Assembly (NCBI RefSeq): GCF_963678635.1
Contig: NC_087063.1
Location: forward strand, 73,059,617-73,123,616
Reading direction: 5' to 3'
Length of the DNA: 64,000 nt
From: Symsagittifera roscoffensis
Taxonomy: Eukaryota > Xenacoelomorpha > Acoela > Convolutidae
Of the stretch, positions 22,085 to 33,285 are shown in pieces (position 1 is the first letter of the stretch; each line of letters opens with the position of its first letter). Both the position numbers and the translations under genes were made by a program. The notes under the pieces were generated by a model, which ran no database searches, was not told the origin of the DNA, and worked only from the letters and a program-made list of their open reading frames with translations.

Positions 22085-22711
22085 TTAGATGGATTTTGCG
22101 GTTGGAACTAACAAAACTCCTTGTTGGTCAATTAACCAGTCTGACTGGAGACAGTTGACAAGATTAATCACAGGCACGCACCGTATTAGACTTGAGGCAG
22201 GCAATGATCTAACAAAACACCCAAAAAAGATGATCGAAATTAAATTATAACAATTTTGAGCTAGTTTTAAGTACAGTCCCTCTCTTAGTTTGACATGGTC
22301 GATTGGAGGTAACACGTCACTCTGACTGACACTCGTGCTACAAGAGCTGCCTGAAACCACGGCAAAACTCTGCGGTTTTTCCCCAAGAGCTTTTGGTTTC
22401 TGTATCCGCACCAGAGGAGGTCGTTCATCTGTTCTCAGATCTGCTTCAACCAGACTATAAAGTGGCGAAATGTAGCCTGGTAGAGGAAACGGCAAAACGA
22501 ACTCTGGTATGAGAGGAAGTGGATCTGACCTCAGACACGGTCTATTCGGTACATCGGGAAGTGGTACCATCCTAGTTGGCGCAGCTGGCGCACCGATGGG
22601 CAACTTAGTGCACCGATGGGTGACTTCTGAGGTATGTTCATCGATAGTACTTGTCACTTCTGGAGCGGTAACTGTAGTACCAACAGTACCTGGAGCAGTA
22701 CCCTTGTTCAT
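22085..22711 (-). CDS. Probable upstream exons of the JmjC gene
   Basis: The minus strand is open for about 208 codons. The first part is Pro/Thr/Val-rich with a local duplication: GTTTGGTACTACAGTTACTG-type words occur at 22640-22700 and again at 22710-22765. The part near 22085-22199 follows the acceptor GTGTTTTGTTAG and reads LIRCVPVINLVNCLQSDW. This resembles the VPVIDV region that precedes the JmjC fold in KDM2/KDM7 proteins. A small intron of roughly 40-45 nt before it is likely; its donor is unclear. Confidence 0.5.
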   Translation of the reverse strand: MNKGTAPGTVGTTVTAPEVTSTIDEHTSEVTHRCTKLPIGAPAAPTRMVPLPDVPNRPCLRSDPLPLIPEFVLPFPLPGYISPLYSLVEADLRTDERPPLVRIQKPKALGEKPQSFAVVSGSSCSTSVSQSDVLPPIDHVKLREGLYLKLAQNCYNLISIIFFGCFVRSLPASSLIRCVPVINLVNCLQSDWLIDQQGVLLVPTAKSI

Positions 22712-22839
22712 TGATAGTACTTGTCACTTCTGGAGCAGTAACTGTAGTACCAAACGTCATTTAGTGAGAGAAATAGAGGGCTAAAACAGTGATGTTGATT
22801 TAATTGCAGACTATTATATAAAACGGTGTTTTGTTACAT

Positions 22840-23190
22840 ACAATTTGAATGGTCAAAACGGATTCCTCATCCTCCGGCTCCATTTTGCACCAAAGCGTCG
22901 CCAATTGTTCCTGCTTGTACCCGCTCGTCGCATCTGGCTTGTTTGGTTCTTGCTTGCACCAGGTAATCGTCACATCAAGCCCATTTCTGCACGGCTCATG
23001 TTTGTTCCAGGGGGTCGTCCTGTTCGTCGTCTTGTTCTTGGTCGTCTTTCTGCTGGTTCTCAACACATTTCGTACGGTAGTCCATCTCGTCGTCTGCCTC
23101 TTTGTCGTTGTCGTGATACAGTCTAGTTGCGCAGACGTGGACTGAATTATTTGGCTTAGTGCTTAAACTGTTTGAATATGAAGTCAATGA
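22840..23190 (-). CDS. Possible further 5' exon, charged protein segment
   Basis: The minus strand encodes a charged stretch (one frame rich in Asp/Glu/Gln, another reading CKQEPNKPDATSGYKQEQL and ending WCKMEPEDEESVLTIQ). It stops at a possible donor ATT|GTATGT near 22843. The next segment follows the acceptor CACTGTTTTAG near 22785. I do not recognise a domain. Its position suggests the N-terminal part of the JmjC gene. Confidence 0.35.
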
Positions 23191-23249
23191 ACGTATCTTA
23201 ATTTATATCTTATCTCAAAAGCACACATCTTCACTCACTCTGATCATCG

Positions 23250-24480
23250 CCGATTTCGTCCTTGCAGATCAAATTTGTCCTCCTCTGCTTCGCTCTGAAT
23301 GGTAATTGGTACCCCTTATATGTGTCCCGCATAAATTTATATCTTTTCCTGATGGGAGGGAGCAGTTTGACGCTATGGGAGAAATTCCTCCTGATGGGAG
23401 GAATTTTAACGCTAGCAATCCCCGGATTTTTGAAAAATGTCTACTAAAATTTTCAAAATTCTTTGCAATCCTCGTTTGTTGTCTTCAAGATTCTTAGAAA
23501 TTTTTTAAAAATCTTTACCGATTGTCAAGATTTTGTTTGAGCCCAGATCTTCTATTGGCTTTTCTTTTTTCCCAGCATCCAGGCGACAAAAACTGGCTCT
23601 GCAGTTCTGCAGCATTCGCTGCAGCCCTCCGTGCCACAGAACATGCAAGTCAGTTTCTGCAGTTTCACATCCCTCTTCTGGCATCGCTTTTCAGCAAAAT
23701 GGCGGACCATGTTGCATTTTCCGCGAAAATAGTAAGTCGCACTCTGGAAACGAAAAAAAAATAAAATCAGTCCAAGAAAGTATTAATATTTAGACAGTAA
23801 AACTTTTTACAACATTATCGATTTTGATACAAAAATTGGTTTGCGGACTATAATTAGGCTATGACATCGTTAGCCCTCGTTACAAAAGCAAAGCGCTCCA
23901 TACAAAATAAAAATGATTCATATGTGAGATGGGGGAAAAAAGATCCATTAATTTTGGTGGAAACCGCAAATTCTTAAGCACAATATATATCATTTTTTTT
24001 TTAGAAACCAGGATAAAATATTTTAGAACCTTTGCCACATCAAATTTGTGATACCCTTTAGGATGTGAAACCGGTACCTCAATTGTGAAATGCGAGCCTG
24101 AAATTTTATTATGACATTTTTTTTAAAAAAAAAAACGTCTTTTAGGCCACAATAATTGATATGCACGTTTACTTCGTTGTTTTAAAAACATCCTGTAATG
24201 GCGCGGATTTGATCACTTAACCTCTTGTTTGCGAGCCATTTGCTTTACCTCCAGGCCATCAGACCCGTTAGTATTCTTAGATAAACGTTAAGAATTATGA
24301 TAAACTTACTTTTGCACTCGAAACCAGTCATATATCGGATTGATCGGTAATGGATAAAGGAAATCTAATCAAAGATAAAACCGAGTCAGATCTGAAATTA
24401 ATTTTAAAATAAATTGAAAGGATCAACCGCGGTTTTTCAATAGTAAAAAATCATTTATCGAGAAAAAACAATTTAAATTT
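23250..24480. other. No recognised gene
   Basis: The 23.3-23.4 kb part has a local repeat (CCTGATGGGAGG twice). The rest is AT-rich without coding signatures I can support. Confidence 0.45.
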
Positions 24481-24485
24481 AAATT

Positions 24486-24596
24486 CTTGATGGTATATTC
24501 GTTACAAGGAACCACAAAGGGGAGAAAGTAACAGGATCCAAAACCGCGGTTTTGGATCTCGTTATTTTCTCCCCTCTGCGGTACCTTTGTAACAAC
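24486..24596. repeat. Imperfect 100-bp palindrome centred on CCGCGG
   Basis: The arms GTTACAAGGAACCACAAAGG... and its reverse complement ...CCTCTGCGGTACCTTTGTAAC meet at AAAACCGCGGTTTT (24540-24553). It is followed at once by ACCCGGGTTGCCC, a motif like the ends of the CCCGGG foldback elements. Confidence 0.75.
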
Positions 24597-24719
24597 CCGG
24601 GTTGCCCACCATAAGGCGCAACCTGGGGAATATCACCTTCTAAAGATATATCCCCCTAAACTGCCCCCGTGAATTTTGTACCTTGTTAACTACCCCCCAT
24701 TTTAAAATCCCAAATACTG

Positions 24720-25210
24720 ATTATAATTCATTGCAGTTCTGCAATTTCCCAAATACTGATTTTAGTTCGTTGCAGTTTCTCTAAATCCAAAATACTGACA
24801 AAATCCCAATTACTGACAAAAAGTTCTGCAATTGCAGAACTTTTCGTCAGTAATTGGGATTTTGTCAACATTTGGGATTTTGTCAGTATTTGGGATTTTT
24901 TTCAGTATTTGGGATTTTGTCAAAAATTGGGATTTTGTCAGAATATGGGATTTTGTCAGTAATTGGGATTTTTTCAGTATTTGGGATTTTTTCAGCATTT
25001 GGGTTTTTGTCAATCATTGGGATTTTGTCAGTTTTTGGGATTTTGTCAGTATTTGCGATTTTGTCAGAATTGGGATTTTGTCAGTATTTGGAATTTGTCA
25101 CTAATTGGAATTTTGTCATTATTTGGAGTTTTGTCAAAAATTGAGATTTTGTCAGTATTTGGGATTTTGTCAGCTTTGGGATTTTGTCAGTATTTTGGGA
25201 TGTTGCAACT
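24720..25210. repeat. Minisatellite TTGGGATTTTGTCAGTAT with a palindromic left end
   Basis: About twenty copies of an 18 bp unit run from 24855 to 25205 (18 or 17 bp steps). Inverted copies (CTGACAAAATCCCAA) lie at 24796-24825. The junction, 24800-24860, is a near-perfect palindrome around TTCTGCAATTGCAGAA. Because the unit is a multiple of three, several frames stay open and give meaningless GILSVF repeats. Confidence 0.85.
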
Positions 25211-25329
25211 GCAAAAAACTTGTCAGTGTATATTGAGACTTTCTCATTGAGTTTAAATTTGTACTGCAAATTGGAACAAAATTGGAACAAAATTGGAACA
25301 AACTGATCAGTTTTCGGGATGGGCAATGG

Positions 25330-25580
25330 ACAGCGCGGTGCCATTACACATTCCTTTCGGTCAAAATTTGAGATTTTCAGTATTTTGGATAGACTGCACG
25401 GCGCCATTACACATTTCTCTCCGTCAAGATTTGAGACTTTACAAACATAGAACAAACGACTACTTCAGTATTTGGGATGAGAAATAGACTGAATGGCGCC
25501 ATTAACTCCTGTCAGTTTTGAGGTTTTGGGGTGGGTTTAAAAACTTAACGGCGCCAATACACATACAATTCAGAAACAAT
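25330..25580 (+). repeat. Degenerate ~85-bp repeat with GGCGCCATTACACAT
   Basis: The words GGYGCCATTACACAT, TTGAGATTTTCAGTATTT and variants occur in three to four units (25336, 25400, 25494 and 25551). No coding sequence. Confidence 0.6.
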
Positions 25581-25739
25581 GATATAATAAGTGATCAGTT
25601 AACTGGAAAAAATGTTTTAGAAGGTGAAACACTTTTTCAAGAAAGCAAAACGTTGGGCCATATAACAGGAAAAAAAGGTATAAAGAAGGGTATAATTACA
25701 AAGTATAGTTAAACTGGAGAAATCTAACACTTGAAAATC

Positions 25740-26110
25740 CAATTAATCAAACTCAAGAAACACTAACTTGTGACTCTTTTAGTTGACGGCTTAAAAAATA
25801 TCGAAACAATTATGACTCTAGTTGGCTATGAAGTCTATCCGCTGGCTATGATGCCCAACCCAACTTTGGCCAAGTCAGTTAGGCCAAGGTAAAAATCAGA
25901 GGAAAAAAGGTTATAACCTAGAATTACAAGGTATAGTTAAACTGGCTAATTCAAGAATTATTGATCTCCTCCTATTACGATAACCATTTGAGGAGCGTAA
26001 GATAATCACGGATTATGAAACCTAAACACTTGAAAATCCAACTAATCAATTTCAAGAAACAATTAGTGACTATTTTAGTTGACGGCTTAAAAAGTATCTA
26101 AACAATTATG
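25740..26110 (+). repeat. Direct repeat of ~290 bp spacing
   Basis: The block CTTGAAAATCCAA...TTTTAGTTGACGGCTTAAAAA..ATC occurs at about 25731-25815 and again at 26028-26110, with the sequence in between also partly matching. It is flanked by other AT-rich repeats. Confidence 0.6.
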
Positions 26111-27385
26111 ACGCTATGAAGCTTCATAACTGTTTCGATAAGGTTGGCCAAGCCGGCTGGGCCAAGTTAAAATTCACACCAGAATCCACAACTAGTTTTC
26201 CAATTAAGCAAATTGGTAATTCCACGGATATGGATAACCTAAGTAACACCCTCTATTCGTTCATCACTGCACCTCTTTCAAATTCAGTTAGAAAACCTTC
26301 TAAACTCATTCATTACTGCACCTGAAACAATTCCGACAAACAAAACGGATACGAATATCGAAAAAAACCGATACGACACTCAACGTACCGACAAACAAAC
26401 CGACATACAAACTGACAGTCAAATAACCGATATACGAATCGGGACGCACAAACCGACGCGTACGAAACGACATACAGATGAACGACTCGCCCGATACGAC
26501 AAACGACTCTTCGATGACCGAGAAAAGGATGGGTCTACAACTGTGAGATTGCTTTTCGATAGCATCAGATAATGATCGAAAACCTGTAGACGCCAAAAGT
26601 CTTGACGCAATAGCAGGAAAACAACTGGCAAACAAATATCGAACAGTGAAAAAAAACTAGTTTCAAGAATGGTCGATAGAACTACATTGGAAGTTGACGA
26701 TCTTGTAGGAAAAATAGCAATACCACGGCAACGCAGTCATTCGATTGCAATAGCAGCAGGAATCATGCAGATATTAATTCTACGGGGCTTCAAGGAAATA
26801 CCGTGGAACGAAAAACGGAGGAACCTGGTCAACTTTCTCTTTTCAGAAAGAATGCTACCCTAATACTCACCTTTTAGTTTTATAAACCACCAGAACAGAC
26901 CAACACCGCCCTAGGAATTTCATCAACGACCCCGACATGAACAGAACCACGAATCTCACAACCATTAGCTCTTCCATCACCCTCAGAACCTTCAAGAAGT
27001 TCAGCAACCGCATTCTTATACAGGCACAATAATATTCGATTTTCGAAGCATGTGATTCCTCGCAAGACTACTCGGAAGAGAGCACTGGAGAAACTACAAG
27101 AATGGCGCACTCCAAAAGAGTCTGAAAGATTTTGGCGCCAAGTTCTGTTTTATGTTCGATGTCATAGAATTAGCCGCCAAAGACTAAAGGAGGTAGCTGA
27201 AAAAGACTCTCAGAGAATAAAACGCGGTAAAGGTGGTCGCAAAAAGTGTAGATTTACTTTTTCGACCCGTTTTTGATTACTCGCTTATGTAAGAAACGGG
27301 GATCTTTGGAAGATTTCAAGTACGATTTCACTAAGGCGACAAAAACCGGAAACGTTGGCGATATTATCAACACTATTCGATCTCG
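26110..27385. other. No supportable gene
   Basis: 26330-26470 is a low-complexity CGATACRAA-type stretch. Short plus-strand frames at 26669-26863 and 27052-27276 are basic and have no family resemblance I recognise. They may be decayed coding sequence. Confidence 0.4.
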
Positions 27386-27387
27386 GC

Positions 27388-30112
27388 TTCAATTAACAGG
27401 CACCAACCCTATACCAATATGTACAGGAAAGTTCCACTATTCTGAAACCAGATCAAAATGGATAAAATTTTTTTGAAAAAAAATCCGATTTCGATTGGAA
27501 CCATACGCAACCTTAGTAAAATCAAAATTATCACTAATCGCTGTTAATATTTTTCCAACAATTAGACAAACCACGAAAAATAACTGACAAAAACACCGGG
27601 TAAGAGAAAAGAAAAGGTTGTACTCAATAGAACCCTTTACTGAATAAACATTCTCAGTCATACTATTACAACTAGCGTATCCAACACGTAGGATTTCCTA
27701 AGCATGCACTATAATCGGCCTCAACAACCGAGCTACATCGCGCTTAAACACATTGCACTATTTTTTGTTACGAGTGGCTCCAGTCTGACAACTGTTTAAA
27801 ATAACTAAAATGAGGCAAAAGCTTCTGCGAAAACAACTATTTAGTTCGAAACTAAATAAGAAATTACTAAAACGCTGAAGTAAACTTGTGAAAAATTTCA
27901 CAGAGTAAATTTTAGGAGCAGCAAAAGGGAGATGATCGCTCCACAAAATTTCTACTTTGAAATGGCAAACTTCTTGGTTTTGCTTGCCGCAGTCTCAACC
28001 TTTTCTGGATATAAAGTGTGGAGTTGACGACGAAGAAAAAAAATCAATTGAAACAGAACATTGGTCAGCTCGATATCAAGTTCTACGCTCTTATTTTCTG
28101 TCATTTGACACTTCTGTCAAGAAAAATAAGCTTTTCGTCTATCACGTAGCTCAGCTCTGAAATCGACTACCTACTACCACTTTTCTGCACATTACTTCGA
28201 TCTCTCTGGATTCAAAGAAATCTTTTATCATCATATCTATTTCGCAGACCCGCACAATTCCTTTGAACTCAGAAAACAATCCCATCTGAAAAAACTCGTG
28301 GTTTTAATACTTCTCTAAACCCCGGTGAGATGCAACTAGTTTGAAAGTAGTTAATTTAATTAATTTTTTGTTACCTGTTTAAATTTAATAATTAAATAAT
28401 CATAATTCATAACTAATTTTTAGTCTATAATCGTAAATCAGAAAACCTAGTGGTTCAGAGAATTGAGAATAGAGATTGAAATCAGTTGCTTTCCTTTCTC
28501 CTCTAACTTCGGCGTAAACCAGTATATCGCTAGAACTATTGAGACCAGGAAAAAAAATGAAAAAAAGATTGGGGAGGTTTTAAACTAAGCTTTGCACGAC
28601 CCTATCCGGTCAAAAACAGTTAGTAAGACCATTATACGGTGTACACTATCCAAAATTACACTACGGGAAATCCCTCCCGGACCTAAACTCGAAGTAGAAT
28701 ATTGAACAATTAGGCAACCAAAATGTAAAGGGAACTCCTCAACGCATAACCTTTCAACAGTCACACCTCGACCGATTGGGGAACTAATAGGATGCGCGCG
28801 GACGCGTTACCTTTCCCTCGGGTTGTGGTTCTCAGCCTACTTCATTGGTAAATCAATTTCACCAGATGTAGCTTTCTAGACCTTTACTGAACTGTCTGAA
28901 GCACCAGACGTTTGATCTCAAAAAATTGACAAGTTGCCTAACAACCCACCTCTCGAATTCAAACACTCTTTTGGGGATAGTGCACTGTAAATGACATCAA
29001 CCAGCGCAGTGCATAATATGCTTTGTGTGTCACCCTCGTGCGGCAACTTCAGAAAGGTTCATTGTCATTGGGATCATAAAAGGAGCTTTTTAAACGGTCA
29101 GGCTGACTGTAGAACACATTCAGTCCAATCTGATCTGTTGAGAAAAAAACAAGTGATTGCTTTAGACATATCGAGGTATGTATACCAGTGGCTATCAAGA
29201 CCTATCTGGCAGCTGGTCAGCTACCGTCGAACGTGCAACTTCATGCAAGAATATAAACATACCATCTGAAGGATCGAACTGTTGATCTTCCAGCACTATT
29301 TTTGCGGGGCTACGAGAGCGATCGTTATCTATATACAAAGCTTGGTCCTAGACTCCGGTCTATTAGTGACGTATACGCTCTCCTGGACCCACTATGTGGA
29401 GGTTATCGTGCGTGATATTTCTGGATCCCTCTCACCTGATCCATCTCATTTGACCTCTCACCACCCACTATTTTAAGACCTCCATTTTTTTGCCGACCGC
29501 CCCTAAAAATTCTAAAGGCACCCTTGGCGCTACTATATACTTATTTTGAGGCGATTGCAAGTTCTTGGTTCAAGATTTCAATAAATGGCAAACAATTCTA
29601 GTCAAAATCGGGTTTTTATGAGGCTTTGAGAGCTTGAAAAACTAAATTGAAAAACTCGAAAAAATCCAAAACCCTCCTCTTTCACGACCTGCAGTGGCTT
29701 GAACCGAGGACTGATTGCCGCACAAAGTTTGAAATAGGTGGAAAAACTGTGATTTTCAGGTATTTTGTGAATGATGACTTTAATAATGACAGTTTTGTTT
29801 TTCGTTTTTTTTTGTGCTTTGACTATTCAATACGATTTTTAGTTGTACAAGTTTTTTGCTAATCAAGCTATACGCAAATCGATACACCTCTCAATTACGC
29901 TTTTAATATGAATTAGATACCATCTAGTGAACAATTTGCTAGTTTAACATCATTTGGAGTTTTCTATACAGACGAGCAAGCAACCTATATACCAGGTACT
30001 CTGATCCGGAAACGAACTCTCAACTTTTCTCCCTAGCACCCGATATGCTACAACTGGCTCAGATTTGATCAACTATTGATGTCTCGCTTAGCCCGAAATT
30101 TGATAGTTAATC
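27388..30112. repeat. Segmental duplication, copy A
   Basis: This stretch matches 31182-33285 in the same order and orientation at perhaps 75-85 percent identity. Examples are CTATTCTGAAACCAGATCAAA at 27438 against 31229, the GTACCAGTGGCT-like block near 29175 against 32339, and the AATATATACTTATTTTGAG-like block near 29530 against 32715. Copy A has extra sequence at about 28190-28690 and 28800-28910. Its right end contains a broken piece of the GTPase gene's 3' end. Confidence 0.85.
29995..30112 (-). pseudogene. Truncated fragment of the GTPase gene's 3' end
   Basis: The minus strand of this piece matches the last ~38 codons of the 772-aa GTPase gene at 33168. GCTCTAGCACCCGATATGCT-type sequence is shared, with indels and in-frame stops here. 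Similarity ends near 30112, where the duplicated block breaks off, so the remaining ~730 codons are absent. Confidence 0.8.
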
Positions 30113-31181
30113 AACACATTGCACAAAATCTAAGCAAACGCCCAAATTGTTCACATTTTTCACAAATACATGGAAGACTGGTCGTCCTAAAGTCAACCCA
30201 CACCTAACCGATTTTTTTTTCATAACACAGTTTACTCTTTGCTCTTCAGCGCATTAACGAGCATTTTGATCACGTCATTGAACTCCCATCAAAAGTGTTT
30301 GCGCTTACGAAACCTATTTCAGCTGTTTTGGTAACTTCGAGCTAACTTTTAATTTTTTAACACCAAAAGAAGTAGATGTGAAATGTAAAACTGAGCTTAT
30401 GTTAAAAATAAAACTTACACATGCTCACATCTACTAACATTTTTTTGAAGGACACTTCAAACAACATTAGCCATCACGAAACTCATATCACTGTAACATA
30501 ATGATAAATCAAAATGACCGTCACCTCATTTTTTAAATGTTACTCATTGTTTTAAAGGCAACAATTTGCAGGGCAACCTCCGCAAATAGTATCCTGTCTG
30601 GCAACTGTCCATTGTTTGCCAACTTAATGAGCCCAGCGACGAATATACAACCAGGATTAGCCCACATGAATTTGTCAAAGGGATAGAAACACACTAGCAG
30701 AAACTATTTATGGCACAAAAACTAACCACAACAAGTATCACCTCAAAGAACACACTCACCGAGAATTTTCAGTCCCTCAGAAAGAGTAAAAACCATCAAT
30801 CACTTGAGCTTCTTTCGCCACTACTTAGACGCAACATGTATTTTGCATACTAACTTAAATCCTTTCCTAAATCCTTTAAAAAAATATAACACAGCGGTTT
30901 TTTAAAAACTTAAGAGCAAAAAATATTGTAATACAATGCAATAAGTTAAGCAATTGAGATGTAAACACAGTTAAACAAACTTTTTACTGCGAGTTTTCTG
31001 TTTTTATCCAACTCGTCTCTCATTTAGCTTTTTTTATCAACTACTAAACCTTTGCATGACTAATTGTAGGCAATAAAAAAATTCGAAGTTTGCTAACCGC
31101 TGACAACAACTCTACCCAGCTTTAACAGCTTTCAAACTTCCCTTTGACCTGGTTGGAAAAAAAAGCTTTAGAAGCAATGCA
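30113..31181. other. Unique spacer between the two duplicated blocks
   Basis: AT-rich sequence with no recognised gene or repeat. Confidence 0.5.
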
Positions 31182-33285
31182 GTTTAATTAACACCACCCC
31201 AATAGCAATATGCACAGGGCGTTTTTACTATTCTGAAACCAGATCAAACTGGATAATACAATTCTTAGAACCCCAGACCCGACTTTCATTAGGACTATAT
31301 GCAACTTAAGTAAGCCCCAGATTAACACTAATAACTGATAAGCTTTTTCAAACCTGTTGACACGACCAAAAAATATAACTGACAAAAAAACATCGTGTAA
31401 GGAAATGAAAAGCTTATAATCAATAGAACCCTTTACTCAATAAAAAAACAAAAAACTCTCAAGTATATTACCACAACTAGACTAACCAACAAGAAGGACT
31501 TCCTGAGCATGCTCTATAAACGGCCTCACCAACCTAGTTATATCGCGCTTAGACTCGTTGCACTCTTCTTTTGTCAAGAGTCGCTCCAGTCTGGGCAACT
31601 GTTCAAAATAAATAAACTAAGACAAACGCTTCTGCGAAAACAACTAACTAAAATATAATTAAAACTCAAATTACTAGAGTGCAGAAAAAAAATTGTGAAA
31701 GAACCCACAGAGTATATTTTAGGAGAATTAAAAGAGAAATGATCGCTCGACGAAAATCCGACTTTGAAATGGCAAAGCTGATGGATTTGTTTGCCACAGT
31801 CTCAACTTTTTCTAGTTCTTATGTGCGGAGCTGAAACGAAGAAAAAGAATCCATTGAAACAGAACAAAGCTCAGCTCGATATCAAACTCAAGGTACGTAT
31901 CCTTTGTCATTCAACACTTCTCTCAGGAAGAGCCAACTTTCATCTAAGCTCTGAAATCGATTACGTTCTACCAACTGTCTGAACATCACTTGAAATGCAA
32001 CGTGAACTCTTCAAAGCATAACTTTTAAACAGTCACACCCTGACCCATTGGAGAATTAGGGGAATGCGATCGTTGGATCTCAAAAGGGTGACAAGTTGCC
32101 TAACCACCCACCTCTCGAGTTCAAACTCTCTTTTGGGCATAGTGCACTGTAAATGACACTAATCAGCACAGAGCATAACATGCCTTCTGTGTCACCCTCG
32201 TGCGGCAACTTCAGACGGTCCATTGCCATTATGATAATTAAATGAGCTTTTTAAACGGTCAGACTTACTGTAGAACACAGTCAGTCCAATCTGATCTGTT
32301 CAGAAGTAATTAAGTGATTGCTATAGTTATATCGAGGTATGTATACCAGTGGCTTTCAAGACCGATGTGGCAGCTGGTCAGCTACCGTCGACCGTGCAAC
32401 GTCATGCAAGAATGTAAGCGAACCATCCGAAAGATCGAACTATTGGTCTTCAAGCACTATTGGTTGCAGGCCTACGAGAGCGATCGTTAGCCGTGTACAG
32501 ACCTTGGTCCTAGACTCCACTCTATTAGTGACGTTATACGTTCCCCGGTTCCCACCATGTGGAGGTGATTGCACGTGATATTTCTGGATCCCTCTCACCT
32601 GATTTATCTCATTCGACGTCTCACCACCCAAAGGGTCCCCCTTTGGTACTATTTTGAGACCTCCATTTTTTGCCGACCGCCCCTAAAACATTTCTAAAGG
32701 CGCCATCGGCGCTAATATATACTTATTTTGAGTACAGTGCAAGTTCTTGGTTCAAGATCTCAAAAAATGACTAAAAAGGTCTTGTCAAAATCGGGTATTT
32801 ATGGGGCTTTGAGAGCTTGAAAAATAAATTTGAAAAATTCGAAAAAATCCTAAATCCTCATCTTTCACGACCTGTAGTGGCTTGAACCGAGCACTGATTG
32901 CCGCAGAAAGTGTGAAATATGTGGAAAAACTGTGAGTTTCAAGTTTTTTGTGATTGATGGTTTTAATAATGACAATATTGTTTTTTCGACTTTTATGCTA
33001 GTCAATACGATTTTCAATTGTTCAAATTTCATGCAAGTCGAGTTTTTAGCTAGTCGATACGCTGCTGAATTACGCTTTCAATTCGAATTAAATAACATCT
33101 AATAAAAATCTTTCTACGCTACCATCATTCGGCGTTGTCTATACAGCCGATAGCAAGCAATGTATATTTACAAGGTACTCTGGTCCGGAAGCGAACTCTC
33201 AACTTTTCTCTCTAGCACCCGATATGCTCCAACGGTCTCAGATTTGATCGACACACTGATGGCTCGTTTAGCCCGATTTATGATA
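31182..33285. repeat. Segmental duplication, copy B
   Basis: The partner of 27388-30112. Its right part overlaps the 3' end of the intact GTPase gene, so the duplicated unit was that gene's 3' flank plus the end of its coding region. Both copies carry a piece of the hAT MITE interior (32630-32740 here). Confidence 0.85.

Noticed and set aside
24810-25250. Open frames with GILSVFGILS repeats
   Set aside because: A consequence of an 18-bp tandem unit; open in all forward frames and on the opposite strand.
26669-27276. Two basic plus-strand frames as possible genes
   Set aside because: Short, no recognisable motif, and no splice or start signals that I could defend.
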